Shown: positions 28,401-37,107, numbered from the stretch's first letter. The stretch: 64,000 bases of DNA from Tychonema sp. LEGE 06208 (GCF_015207505.1 NZ_JADEWT010000008.1:1-64000); one strand, 5' to 3'. Notes: a model not told the origin generated them from the sequence alone. Made by a program: numbers and translations.

Positions 28401-30639
28401 GCGATCGCAACTTCTTGTGATTTTCTTGCAACTTTTCTTCCGATCGCAGGTACACATCAAACTGCTGCGATCCTGCTAACAAATTCCCGAAAAAATCTAT
28501 ATTTTCTCGCTGTTTTGCCAACCGCTGCTCGCAGTCATCAGCCGTATTTCTCAGCCAATTGCCAATTACTTTATCTTCCACAAATGGCAAACCTTCCTCT
28601 TCAACTCGCTCCGCGCGCCCCTTTCGCAAAGCGCGGATAACGGGACTGTGAATTAAGCGACTCAAAGCATTATCAACAGCTAAATTTGCTTGAGAAGCAA
28701 TTAAAGTCCTCCCGCCCCGCAGCGCAATTTGATAGGAAATTTCAGCGATGACTGTTGTTTTTCCCGTTCCAGGTGGCCCTTGAATTAACACTAAATCGGG
28801 TGCAGACAATACAGCTTCTACTGCTGCAATTTGGTCGGCATTTGCCCCAGATAACAACAAATCTTCTGGTTTCAGTTTAACCGTTGTTTGCGGGGTTCTG
28901 GCCTGGGAAGCATCGAAGAAAAATTCGCCTACATAGGGATTCTGAGCAATTCCCTTTTGCAAATCGTCTAAAGCTTTTTTCTGCCGTTTAATTTGAGTTA
29001 AATCTCCCGCAGCCTCGAAAGACAAAAAGCCTGTTTTCGGCAATTGATAGTTTCCTTCTCCTATTTTTTCTACTAACTCAGCATCCAGTCTCACCCGGAT
29101 AAATCCCTTTGCTTTGTCAACCTCTTCGATCGAACCTAACAAAATTGCCTGCCACTTGAAAAGCTGCGGGACAGATTCTCGATCGTCGGATGTGCGATCG
29201 TCTTGCTCGCGGATTTCTTCAACTCTAACTACAAGTTTTATATCCTCATTTCTCGCCTTAGCTGCTCTCGTCCAAAAGTCATCTTGTTTGAGAGCGGTTC
29301 CTGATGATTTGTCGAGTTGCGCTAAAGATGCGTTAATCTCAAAAGTAATTTTGCGGGTAGCAGAGCCGTAATTATGACCGAAAAAAGGTACGAAAAATTC
29401 TCGCGTTTTAGCAATTCGCTCTTCTATCTTTAAAAAGGCTTTCCAAGCTTTTAACTGTTCTTCGGTTGGCACGCAATCCCCGCAAAAGGGAACTGTTTTC
29501 ATGCGCTCTAAAGCCGAAGTTGGGACGGGCATTCGAGACTGGCGATCGAGGTGCAGTCCCAGGGAAAAAAGAACAGAAAAACCGTCATTGTATCCCCGTT
29601 CTGGGGATACTAAACGAGCTGAAAGCAACCGCAAGTTATTATGTCTATCTTCTGTTACCAGAGCTAACAAACTTAAGGTTTTTTGCCGTTGTTTCAAAAT
29701 TTCTGGTAAGTTGGCTGTTTCGATGTCTGTGGCGATCGCCAGTTCCCATTTTTCTTCGCCCGGTGATTCTCCCGGCCCTTTGCGACGGACGTAGAAAGGC
29801 CTGGGTTCGTCTCCGAGAATATCTGAAAGCAATTCGGCGGCACGATCGCGCCGATCGCTAAATTCAGGATACTTTAAGAGAGCATCTTTACCTTCTAGCT
29901 CGCGGATTAAGTTATCTGTCGCCCGATCGCCTAAAAACCGATATCCCCAATTTTCATTATTATTTCTAGGCTCTGTTGCACTTGGCAATGAAAAAATAGA
30001 TAGATTATTACTGATTTGAGGGGCTGTAACAATTGCCGAAATTTCTATTAAAAATTGGTGGTTAGATGCTTGCAAAACAATGGAGCCAGATAGATTAGTT
30101 CCGGCGGGAATATCTTGGGAATTGAGGATAATATCTAGTTTTTGCAACCCGCAAGAAAGGTAAGGCTGCTGTACTTTTAACCAAGGGTGAGAGCAGGAAA
30201 CTTTGCAGTCGCCGCCGAGTTGCAGTTGTTCGGTTCGCTGCAAATATCGGTTAGTTTGGATTTCCCCAAAATGGACTGCTGTGGGGATATCCCAGCTTAC
30301 TCCCAGCCATTGGACGTTGGGAGCGCTTCCCAAACATCTTACTCTATCTAAAACAGGTGCGGTATGCGGTGCGGATTCGATCGCAACTTCTCCCGTATTC
30401 CCGCCGACATTCCGCTCGATGCTCAAGTTTTCCAGTTTCACTCCGGAGACTGCGATTTTCAAAACAGGTTCGTCAGCGGCAAAAATGACGGTGTTTTCTC
30501 CTTCCCCCCGCAGCGCGATCGCTTTTTCAATGGTAAATGGCCCCTTATATTCCCCTGCTGTCAAAGCGATCTCAGATCCATCTTTAACAATTGTCAATAA
30601 CTCACCAAAGTTGTCGGGATCGGCGGAGAAAGTAGCCAT
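25468..30639 (-). CDS. Giant superfamily 1 helicase (COG1112 / DNA2-NAM7 type) with N-terminal beta-helix
   Basis: A 1723-residue protein. Residues 1 to about 100 resemble a right-handed beta-helix (IALTAGEYKGPFTIEKAIAL, VKLENLSIE). Residues 100-600 are unassigned. The helicase core starts at about residue 620: Walker A GPPGTGKTT, then ASQANLAVDNAL. It is split by an insertion of about 800 residues rich in coiled coil. The core resumes with VIIDEVSKC (Walker B, about 1427), LIGDYRQLPPM, VQYRMHPYI, TVDRFQGMERPIIIVSMVR and NVAFSRAQELLIIVG. All motifs look intact, so it should be an active 5'-3' helicase on RNA or DNA. The PLD gene follows 273 bases downstream. A helicase of this family plus a PLD protein is the content of the Mokosh phage-defence system; assignment here is inference. 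Confidence 0.9.
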   Translation of the reverse strand: MATFSADPDNFGELLTIVKDGSEIALTAGEYKGPFTIEKAIALRGEGENTVIFAADEPVLKIAVSGVKLENLSIERNVGGNTGEVAIESAPHTAPVLDRVRCLGSAPNVQWLGVSWDIPTAVHFGEIQTNRYLQRTEQLQLGGDCKVSCSHPWLKVQQPYLSCGLQKLDIILNSQDIPAGTNLSGSIVLQASNHQFLIEISAIVTAPQISNNLSIFSLPSATEPRNNNENWGYRFLGDRATDNLIRELEGKDALLKYPEFSDRRDRAAELLSDILGDEPRPFYVRRKGPGESPGEEKWELAIATDIETANLPEILKQRQKTLSLLALVTEDRHNNLRLLSARLVSPERGYNDGFSVLFSLGLHLDRQSRMPVPTSALERMKTVPFCGDCVPTEEQLKAWKAFLKIEERIAKTREFFVPFFGHNYGSATRKITFEINASLAQLDKSSGTALKQDDFWTRAAKARNEDIKLVVRVEEIREQDDRTSDDRESVPQLFKWQAILLGSIEEVDKAKGFIRVRLDAELVEKIGEGNYQLPKTGFLSFEAAGDLTQIKRQKKALDDLQKGIAQNPYVGEFFFDASQARTPQTTVKLKPEDLLLSGANADQIAAVEAVLSAPDLVLIQGPPGTGKTTVIAEISYQIALRGGRTLIASQANLAVDNALSRLIHSPVIRALRKGRAERVEEEGLPFVEDKVIGNWLRNTADDCEQRLAKQRENIDFFGNLLAGSQQFDVYLRSEEKLQENHKKLRSRKAELEETCRLKESLYREAEAKQHEIVEHILPTLELLMSQPSINWEDESVINLWRTAIKVCNSTELIKLGYSSEKSFKVKVENAARMAADLGVQNPPNLWLNYLSLAAWLKEQGLPQIKRSLSHSREAISSIREAAESERSLRDKPAAVQLLETNYQLGLNNQKNIQKNINSLEQRSLKIVAVRPAIDRWKSTAYDRVYAAMKQCLETDRVFTDDLMQLPLDVVSFVKANSAPWRSHLDRCKSKIANLKKSEVKKISAFEPQLNEVAKEAIGGISTTARNWLNQQQELEQDHKNSVLKALTKWESTAYQSVYEELKKCVQEKRKFTDNLIKLPPELLAIVPAKPQPWRSNVDRCRSKIASLIAQQNEVPISNFDAELNVIASEAIEGIATSISQWLELEQPETEKQLQNLKQQLNKSQQATTKQQQEIATAKKQLEPLEREYRAKAQKAVQVLAELSQRSGIPANLRSLVMRYQSFSSLSQAIANTPVSEFTQRAKLWEDRISQFEQLISSLDPLLGLLVIEEAITTIQASLQKAASQAFNQLRECQNLVQEMDVELQQIQQQQQLPPTLISDREWWESAWQSIPDRLKPPIPDSGLYDLNFLHEIKTQFDAWHQQRDRAESHLKGYEKLTQDWIAKLRSPSEQDRGELRQVYIDNANVIGITCSQVAGYGFKEFTNFDAVIIDEVSKCTPPEILIPALKGKKLILIGDYRQLPPMLHEKSLEEIATEMGSEPEDISFLEESLFKKQFEAAPESIKRRLTVQYRMHPYIMGAINQFYDHSLRCGIVEPEKVRSHNLAGDIIREQHHLIWVKMPQEPSFAEQLEGTSRYNLKEVEAIDILCEQMEDVWSLKVAEGQPKKEIGIITFYGAQLRRIEEMLGDRKFPSLSIRTGTVDRFQGMERPIIIVSMVRNNSDGDIGFAKKPERVNVAFSRAQELLIIVGCHSLFTKHKGKVGGMYSEVANIVRRNGGMIDVSSILG

Positions 30640-30926
30640 AGATAATTGTGGGGGGCGATCGGGAAGTTGATTTTTAGGTTTCTGAAGTTAACTACAGTTT
30701 AACACTGTTTAATTACGGTTAACATACTCACCGCACTTTGGAAGCGATTCCCTACCCTACCCTACGGGAACCCCTAGGGGGAACGGGAAGTGCTAAGGAA
30801 AAAGGGATAGCTTTGCTTAACGCCGGGGTTTGCCTACGGAAAATGAAACTGTTACATAAAGATGAGAAAGCCTGCAAACCCTCTCCGGCTGTTAATCGCG
30901 CTCGATAGACCTTAATTTTTATGCCA

Positions 30927-31871
30927 TCAAAATAACCAAGAATCAAAATAACCAACAGGCGGCGAATCGTCATGCAAAATTTGAGCTTGATCTAAATTAG
31001 CTATAGATTCCGCCAATTCTCTACCTACTCTAATATCAAGCGCCCTATCGATTAAGGAAAATGAAAATTCATGCCCATCTTGCAAATATTTTGCTCTGGA
31101 AACAATCTCGCTTTTCTCTAAACTAGGGCTGTTACTCCCAATTAAAACGCTATTAATATCCTTCCAAGGAGACACGCATACCTGAGAAAACACGCTTTGA
31201 AAAGTCTTCACCTTTTCGGCATAAAACTCATCTCTTTGCAGCAGATTTACCAGCACAACTCCGGCGCTTGACAAGTGTTTTTGGCAGAGTTGATAAAATT
31301 CTTTGGTAGCCAGCCGGTGCGAAGAGTAACCGTTGCCACAAAACACGTCGGTCATGATGATATCGTACTTAATATCGGGATTTTTCTGTTCTAGATATTC
31401 TCTCCCATCTTGGATTGTGACGCTGAGTCGGCTGTCAAACTGCACTCCAAAACACTTTGTGGCTGCTGAAATCGCGATCGGGTCTACATCAGCACATTCT
31501 ATAACAGTTTCCGGCAAATAATGGTGCAGGATTAACGGAATTCTGGCACCGCCAAACCCAGCTATATAGACTTTTTGGGGTTGATTTTGCCAAACTAAAC
31601 CCAACATCATCGCTTGGGTATATTCAGAAACTAAATGCAGGGGATTGTTGAGGTCGATGACAGATTGCAACAAATCTGTATGCAAATTCACTTTCTCTAC
31701 CAAAGAGAATTTTATTTTATTTTTATCTTTATTAACTGTAACATAGTGAACTCCCGACTCTTGACAAAAAATAACTCCATCCGGCTGTTGTTGTACCCAA
31801 GCCAGCCGCTGTTGAATATTCGCTAAATTGAGAGTTTGCCAGTTTTTTTGTTGGTCAATCATTAATTTCAA
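30927..31871 (-). CDS. Spermidine synthase-like SAM-fold enzyme
   Basis: A 314-residue protein with the fold of polyamine aminopropyltransferases. The glycine-rich loop VYIAGFGGARIPLIL (about residue 103) is followed by the acidic VIECADVDPIAI, then TIQDGREYL and the catalytic-type IMTDVFCGNGYSSHRL near residue 170. The Asp positions that bind the decarboxylated SAM amino group in SpeE are broadly kept, but the HxH-containing N-terminal region differs, so the acceptor may not be putrescine. It starts at an ATG, with the cyclase-domain gene upstream on the same strand 99 bases away, across a hairpin repeat. Confidence 0.8.
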   Translation of the reverse strand: MKLMIDQQKNWQTLNLANIQQRLAWVQQQPDGVIFCQESGVHYVTVNKDKNKIKFSLVEKVNLHTDLLQSVIDLNNPLHLVSEYTQAMMLGLVWQNQPQKVYIAGFGGARIPLILHHYLPETVIECADVDPIAISAATKCFGVQFDSRLSVTIQDGREYLEQKNPDIKYDIIMTDVFCGNGYSSHRLATKEFYQLCQKHLSSAGVVLVNLLQRDEFYAEKVKTFQSVFSQVCVSPWKDINSVLIGSNSPSLEKSEIVSRAKYLQDGHEFSFSLIDRALDIRVGRELAESIANLDQAQILHDDSPPVGYFDSWLF

Positions 31872-31896
31872 ATTTTATGGCACACAGGGGCAGTCA

Positions 31897-31960
31897 GAAA
31901 CCGGGTTTTTGGAGAAAATTCTGCTTCGCCGCCCGCAGATTCAGCAAAAAACCCGGTTTC
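31897..31960. repeat. Dispersed GAAACCGGGTTT hairpin element
   Basis: GAAACCGGGTTTTT at 31897 pairs with AAAAAACCCGGTTTC ending at 31960. It sits between the cyclase-domain gene and the spermidine-synthase-like gene, and on the minus strand could act as a terminator or attenuator. Confidence 0.75.
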
Positions 31961-31970
31961 TTGAGTTTGA

Positions 31971-32579
31971 TTAAGCAGGCTGTACGCGCTTGTAAGTCAC
32001 TAACTCCAAACCAGAAATCGAAAAATCAACTCTTTCCCAATCTTCCTTCTCGCCTTCCAAATTTTCAAACGCTGCGGAGGTGAGCAAAATCTCTCCCCGT
32101 TCCGCCAAATCCTCTCCCAGCTTGGATGCTAGATTGAATTCAGATCCGTACATATCCTCTCCTTCTAGCATCAAAATGTCACCGTAGCCAATTCCAATGC
32201 AGAGGTAAATATCCATTTCCGGCGGCAGAGTTGTGTTTACAGCCCCCGTTTGTTTCAGACAGTCAATTGCAGCTTCAACAGCCGATTTCACATCGGGAAA
32301 TACTGCAAAAATATTGTCGGCTTCTTCTTTAACAACAATGCCGCTATATTCCGAAATTACGGGCTTGACAATTCCGTGCATCCGGTGAATCATTGCCAGA
32401 AAGTGGATGATTCCGTAGCGGACAGTGGTTCGCGAAAACCCCGACATATCCATTACTAAAATTGCGTGGGTTTGGCGGAATGTGGCATTAATTTTTTCAT
32501 CAATTTCTGCCATTCTTTCGGGGTGTTCGTTTCTTTCTTGCAGCAATTTTTTTAAATAACTGCGGTTATTTGTTTTCAT
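31971..32579 (-). CDS. Class III adenylate/guanylate cyclase-domain protein
   Basis: A 202-residue stand-alone cyclase homology domain after a short helical N-terminus. The two metal-binding aspartates are visible, D44 in ILVMDMSGFS and D88 in VVKEEADNIFAVF. The transition-state region reads SEFNLASKLGEDLAERGEI, so Asn149 is kept but the usual Arg is Lys153, and the glycine before the second Asp is Ala. It may be a weakly active or regulatory cyclase-like protein. No sensor or membrane domain is attached. ATG start. Confidence 0.82.
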   Translation of the reverse strand: MKTNNRSYLKKLLQERNEHPERMAEIDEKINATFRQTHAILVMDMSGFSRTTVRYGIIHFLAMIHRMHGIVKPVISEYSGIVVKEEADNIFAVFPDVKSAVEAAIDCLKQTGAVNTTLPPEMDIYLCIGIGYGDILMLEGEDMYGSEFNLASKLGEDLAERGEILLTSAAFENLEGEKEDWERVDFSISGLELVTYKRVQPA

Positions 32580-32782
32580 TAGCTAATAATACTAAATTTG
32601 GGTAACTTTTCTCAATTTTATTCAGCGCTTCCAAGCCGCGATCTGCCTGAATTACGTTCAATTCGTTGCATCTCAACTGATGTGAAATGCACTCTCGCTG
32701 GCTGTGGGAATTTTCCACCACTAAAACTGTACTTATCACTCCCCACCTGGTTTTTTAGGTGAACTCGTTCGCTGCTGTGAGT

Positions 32783-32898
32783 TATCATTGCTGAAATTAT
32801 TTTACCCGCATTGGATGAATTTGCGATCGCCTTCCCGGAAAAGCTGCTGCAGCAAATTTTCAACGGAGAAGTTGTTGGTAAGCTGTTGTGCAAATAAA
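32783..32898 (+). pseudogene. Possible remnant of a coding sequence
   Basis: An in-frame stretch reading VIIAEIILPALDEFAIAFPE and ending with FNGEVVGKLLCK before a TAA has normal protein character but no start codon, and a stop lies just upstream. A second stretch (about 33026-33202, containing RLGDEEVAMLDFTAEES) also looks like decayed coding sequence. I cannot name the parent family. Confidence 0.25.
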
Positions 32899-33474
32899 CA
32901 TTGTATATTTTGACTATAGATCAAACAAAAATCTTCTCCCCCTCTTTACCTCCTCGCGAAGCCGAATAGCCCCTCTCTCCGTCTCCCCCTCTCCCCCTCA
33001 CCATACACAATTGGGATGCACAACAGCTTAGCGGCTTGGTGACGAAGAGGTGGCGATGCTGGATTTTACGGCAGAAGAAAGCGATGCAGCGGCGCTGCTA
33101 GTTTGGCTGCGACTGTCAGTTTTGGGTCAATTCCCGGCGATAGTTGCGCCGTTTGCCGCCCTTGGACTTGACTTGAGGCGATCGCCTTCCACCCTGCAAT
33201 AATTTGATTATTTGTTGAAATACAATTTAAATATTGATGAGCTTAGCAGCGACTCATCCTAACTTCGCAAGACTCAAACGAAACATATTTTTAAAGGGTG
33301 GAAGTGAGAAAATTAAACATTTGAAAAAACCAGGCGCTGATAATATTTTGGCGGTGCATCTTTCATGATTATAACTTCCAGGATTTGGTTGCGGGAATCC
33401 CATTCTGCCGTTAATTTATAATCTTAAAGATGCAGGAAAATGATTTCGAGCCGGACTTACGCATCGACACCAAA

Positions 33475-33537
33475 GAAACCGGGTTTGGGCCTGATTTGCT
33501 GGCTGCAACGAAGGATTTTGATGAAAAACCCGGTTTC
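33475..33537. repeat. Dispersed GAAACCGGGTTT hairpin element
   Basis: AAGAAACCGGGTTTGGG at about 33473 pairs with AAAAACCCGGTTTC ending at 33537. It lies about 95 bases upstream of the cobalamin riboswitch. Confidence 0.75.
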
Positions 33538-33630
33538 AAATCGCGCAGGTGTTCAAGATTATTGATGATATTCGATCGCCCGACCCGATCTTAGGGGTTG
33601 CATATTTTGGAAAATGTGCTATGGTATGAC

Positions 33631-33754
33631 CTAATCGGTTCTGGTGGAGATCAGCCACTAGACGAAAGGGGGAAAGTTCGGTGCAAACCCGGCGCTGTCC
33701 CGCAACTGTGATGAAGCGTAGAGTAGCTTCTTAGTCAGGATGCCCGCCGATTGT
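33631..33754 (+). promoter_or_regulatory. Cobalamin riboswitch upstream of metE
   Basis: The conserved cobalamin aptamer parts are readable in order: closing stem AATCGG (33633-33638) with CCGATT (33747-33752), GCCACTAGACGAAAGGGGGAA, then GTTCGGTGCAAACCCGGCGC, TGTCCCGCAACTGTGATG, and the B12 box AGTCAGGATGCCCGCC (33733-33748). It is on the same strand as metE and the only gene it can control is metE. That makes sense because MetE is the B12-independent methionine synthase and is switched off when cobalamin is present. The distance to the metE ATG is about 600 bases, unusually long. Confidence 0.93.
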
Positions 33755-34357
33755 ATCGTTCTATTAACCCATCTGCGAGGTACGGATGTCTTCAGTATTT
33801 TGTTTTCGATTCGATTGTTTTTCACCAGATGCTGCGCGATCGGCTATTATGCTCCTTAACCCGTGAGAAACCTTTGGTGCAATTGGTTTCTAGAGCAACA
33901 TAACGAGTTAAAAAAGTTAGCCTCAACAGCATTATCTAGTTTTAGACGCAAGAAATATTGCGCGGGGTTTTGCCTGCTGTAATTTCTAACAGCTTTGTGA
34001 TAGCGATGTTAGATATTCAGACGATTTCACCTTTGAGGCATCACATTACATTCTGATGACATTGCTGTAGAAAATTCTGCATCGGATACCCCTTAGTTTC
34101 CGACAGAGTTTCTATGGAATATCAAAGACTCAACTCGATCATTCAGCAAATATCAATAGTAAAAATTCAGTCATCTAATGTCCGGTTCATTACCATCACA
34201 AAAACCTTTTGTAGTGCGGACTTCAGCCCGCTCAACATTGCGGACTTCAGTCCGCACTACGAACCAATCGGACAGGATATCAATTGCGATCGCTCTTTGT
34301 AATATCGCTATTTGTACTGATGATGCTATTGAAACCCATACTTAAGAGAGAAAAATC
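33755..34357 (+). other. Long metE leader
   Basis: 603 bases between the riboswitch and the metE start. No credible gene is present. A hairpin-forming repeat (34211-34260) and the shared 13-mer CGGACAGGATATC (34269-34281) lie in it. A T-rich stretch (TTTTGTTTTCGATTCGATTGTTTTTC) directly after the aptamer might be part of the expression platform. Confidence 0.5.
34211..34260. repeat. GTAGTGCGGACT / AGTCCGCACTAC inverted repeat
   Basis: GTAGTGCGGACT at 34211-34222 is exactly complementary to AGTCCGCACTAC at 34249-34260. A related element occurs at 62192-62225, and the short sequence CGGACAGGATATC follows both copies, so this is a dispersed element. Confidence 0.75.
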
Positions 34358-36604
34358 ATGTCAATTTCAACTGCAACAATTGGATATCCTCGCATTGGTA
34401 AAAATCGCGAAGTTAAAATCGCACTAGAAGCATTTTGGAGTAGCAAATTAGATGCCAATAATTTATTACAAACAGTCAGAAAAGTAGAAATAGAAAACTG
34501 GCAAATACAGCTAAAAACAGGTATAGATCGCATCGGTGTTGGCGATACTACCCTCTACGATAGTGTTCTGGATTGGACAGTTCGCCTGGGGTTAATCCCC
34601 GATCGCTTTCGGGATTTATCAGGTTTAGATCGCTACTTTGCAATGGCGCGGGGCAAAGAAGGGATACCTGCACTAGAAATGACTAAATGGTTCGACACCA
34701 ACTATCACTACCTGGTGCCAGAAATTCCCTCAGAATGGCAGCCTGCTGATTTTAGCGACTTTCTCGAAACGGTTAATCGCGCTCAAACTTTATTAGGCGA
34801 AAAAGTAATTCCTATTGTTTTAGGCCCCATTACTTTATTGCGATTAAGTCGGTTTGACATACCCTTAAATGAAGCAATTTCAAGATTACGAGAGCGTTAT
34901 CTGGCGTTGCTGAAAGCCTTAAAAAACTTGGGTATTTCTGAAGTGCAAATTCACGAACCTGCCTTGGTTCTAAGTGATGCTGGTCAATTCAAAGAAGCCT
35001 TTGAGTCAACCTATAGTTCCTTAGCTGAAATTAAACTTCCCATCGATTTAGTTACTTACTTTGATGATTTAGGAGATACCTATCCTTGGGTGATACAGTT
35101 ACCAGTTGCTAAAATTAGCTTAGACTTTACTCGCGGATGCAATTTGAAATTGCTTAAAGAACAGGGATTTCCGGCTGATAAACGATTGGGTGTGGGAATT
35201 GTAGATGCTCGCAATATTTGGCAAATTCGTCCCGAACAAGTGCTGCCAGTGCTGCAAGAGATTCAGCAAATTACGCCCGATATTGTAATTCAGCCGTCGG
35301 CATCGTTGCAGTTTGTTCCCTACGATGCCGCACGGGAAACAAAGTTGCCAGAACCTCTCCGCAACGTGTTGAGTTTTGCCGAACAAAAACTGCAAGCTGT
35401 GAAGTTTTTGGCACGCAGTTTAGCCGGAGAAGAGACTGGAAGCGATCGCGCTAAAATTAGCAATGCCTGGACAACCTTCGAGGAGTTTAGCCCTACCAAT
35501 ATTGCCGTGCAGGAACGTCTGAACAGCCTGACAACCAATGACTTTCAACGCAAATTATCCTACGGCTTGCGGTTGTCGAAACAGATTTCTCTGCCCATTT
35601 TTCCCACCACAACGATCGGCTCGTTTCCTCAAACCCCGGAAGTGCGAAAACTGCGGCTGCGCTACAAAAAGGGTGAATTGAGTCAAGAAAACTATCAAGC
35701 TGCGATCGACGTTCAAATTGCCGATAGCATTAAAATCCAAGAAGAAATTGGGCTAGATGTGTTGGTGCATGGCGAATTTGAACGCACCGATATGGTGGAA
35801 TATTTCGGACAACAGTTGGATGGATTCGCCTTCACGGCAAATGGCTGGGTACAAAGCTATGGCAGCCGTTACGTGCGTCCGCCGATTATTTACGGTGATG
35901 TTGTTCGCACTGATCCAATGACTGTGCGCGAGTTCAAAGTAGCGCAATCATTGACGCAAAAACCCGTTAAGGGAATGCTAACAGCTCCCGTAACAATTTT
36001 AAATTGGTCATATCCGCGCACCGATATTTCCAGACAAGTACAAGCATTTCAAATAGCTTTGGCCTTGCGGGATGAAATAGCAGATTTAGAAGCAGCAGGA
36101 GCGCAAGTAATTCAAGTAGATGAACCAGCATTGCGCGAAGGCTTACCTCTGAAAGTAGAAAACTGGAATCAATACCTGTCTTGGGCTGTAGATGCGTTTC
36201 TTCTGGCTACCGCAAGCGCTCATCCTCAAACTCAAATTCACACGCATATGTGCTACTGCGAATTTGGCGATATCATCAAAGATATTGAACGGTTAGATGC
36301 CGATGTAATTTCGATTGAAAATAGCCGCAGCAATAACCAAACGCTGCATGAAATAACCGCCGCAGGTTACACCTATCAAGTAGGTAATGGCGTGTATGAC
36401 ATCCACAGTCCAGTGGTGCCAACGACGGAACAGATTTTGCAACAACTGCGAACTGGCATTGCTAATCTACCAACTCAACAAATTTGGGTAAATCCCGATT
36501 GTGGCTTGAAAACACGACGTTGGGAAGAAGTAATTCCGGCGCTAAAAAATATGGTGGAAGCTGCCAAAATCCTGCGGGAGGAAGTAAATGCGACCGGAAA
36601 ATAG
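34358..36604 (+). CDS. metE: Cobalamin-independent methionine synthase
   Basis: A 748-residue MetE, transferring the methyl group from 5-methyltetrahydropteroyltriglutamate to homocysteine. The N-terminal folate-side domain opens with TIGYPRIGKNREVK. The C-terminal catalytic barrel begins near FPTTTIGSFPQTPEVR. Zinc ligands are visible: the His and Cys in IHTHMCYCEF (about residue 628), the Glu in VISIENSRS and the Cys in VNPDCGLKTR (about 713). Length is normal. The gene is under a cobalamin riboswitch and its 3' end overlaps the following unknown gene by 17 bases, so at least one more protein is made under the same control. Confidence 0.97.
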   Translation: MSISTATIGYPRIGKNREVKIALEAFWSSKLDANNLLQTVRKVEIENWQIQLKTGIDRIGVGDTTLYDSVLDWTVRLGLIPDRFRDLSGLDRYFAMARGKEGIPALEMTKWFDTNYHYLVPEIPSEWQPADFSDFLETVNRAQTLLGEKVIPIVLGPITLLRLSRFDIPLNEAISRLRERYLALLKALKNLGISEVQIHEPALVLSDAGQFKEAFESTYSSLAEIKLPIDLVTYFDDLGDTYPWVIQLPVAKISLDFTRGCNLKLLKEQGFPADKRLGVGIVDARNIWQIRPEQVLPVLQEIQQITPDIVIQPSASLQFVPYDAARETKLPEPLRNVLSFAEQKLQAVKFLARSLAGEETGSDRAKISNAWTTFEEFSPTNIAVQERLNSLTTNDFQRKLSYGLRLSKQISLPIFPTTTIGSFPQTPEVRKLRLRYKKGELSQENYQAAIDVQIADSIKIQEEIGLDVLVHGEFERTDMVEYFGQQLDGFAFTANGWVQSYGSRYVRPPIIYGDVVRTDPMTVREFKVAQSLTQKPVKGMLTAPVTILNWSYPRTDISRQVQAFQIALALRDEIADLEAAGAQVIQVDEPALREGLPLKVENWNQYLSWAVDAFLLATASAHPQTQIHTHMCYCEFGDIIKDIERLDADVISIENSRSNNQTLHEITAAGYTYQVGNGVYDIHSPVVPTTEQILQQLRTGIANLPTQQIWVNPDCGLKTRRWEEVIPALKNMVEAAKILREEVNATGK

Positions 36605-37028
36605 CGTTTGGCAAGGAAATTTTGGCTATTGGCAACAGGGATTTATTCATACCAATTTGCTGGTTATTGGTTATACAGCATGGAAGGGATTTGAGTTTTT
36701 CGGGCGGGGTGTTGTGGTCTGTGATGTAGATACTCAAGTTCTTGATTCTACAATGACAAGCCTCGAATCAATTCCTTTTCAAATTCAGTTTATTCCTGTG
36801 AATTTGATGCAATTTTATCTGGGATCGCTATCCGTTGACTCATCGAATATTCCATCTGTGATAGCAGCAACTGTGAAGTACAATCCAGAGCAAGATATTC
36901 TGCTATTGCTGAAATTTGGTCGTCAAACAGAGGTAAATCTATTAAGGAAACTAGCCATTTCTCCTGCCGATTGCCACGAACAAGTCTGTAGGCGCTGGGA
37001 GGAATTTCAACCAAGTTTGATACCGTAA
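36588..37028 (+). CDS. Unknown protein overlapping metE, paralogue A
   Basis: A 146-residue soluble protein of unknown function. Its ATG lies 17 bases before the end of metE's coding region, in another frame, which points to translational coupling. It is clearly related to the next gene: both have a TNLLV(I/L)GY segment near the start, (Y)NP..DI(L/I)LLL in the middle and a C-terminal CxEQ(V/I)CxxWEEFQP. No catalytic motif or membrane segment is visible. Being downstream of the riboswitch, it should be expressed when cobalamin is scarce, which is inference. Confidence 0.7.
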   Translation: MRPENSVWQGNFGYWQQGFIHTNLLVIGYTAWKGFEFFGRGVVVCDVDTQVLDSTMTSLESIPFQIQFIPVNLMQFYLGSLSVDSSNIPSVIAATVKYNPEQDILLLLKFGRQTEVNLLRKLAISPADCHEQVCRRWEEFQPSLIP

Positions 37029-37107
37029 AAATTCCGATCTTAATGCCTAAATTAAACTCGATTCATATTTCGCATAGGTTGATAACTTGATACTGGATAT
37101 TTAATAC

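Larger units (their letters stand above)
32580..33630. other. Gene-poor region with possible coding remnants
   Basis: About 1050 bases without a complete gene. It contains two short protein-like stretches on the plus strand (32783-32898 and about 33026-33202), a C-rich run (32935-33000) and a hairpin repeat (33475-33537). The last 60 bases should hold the metE promoter. Confidence 0.5.

Noticed and set aside
32618-32893. Minus-strand frame of 91 codons.
   Set aside because: Composition is not protein-like, and the plus strand in the same place carries a better coding-like remnant.
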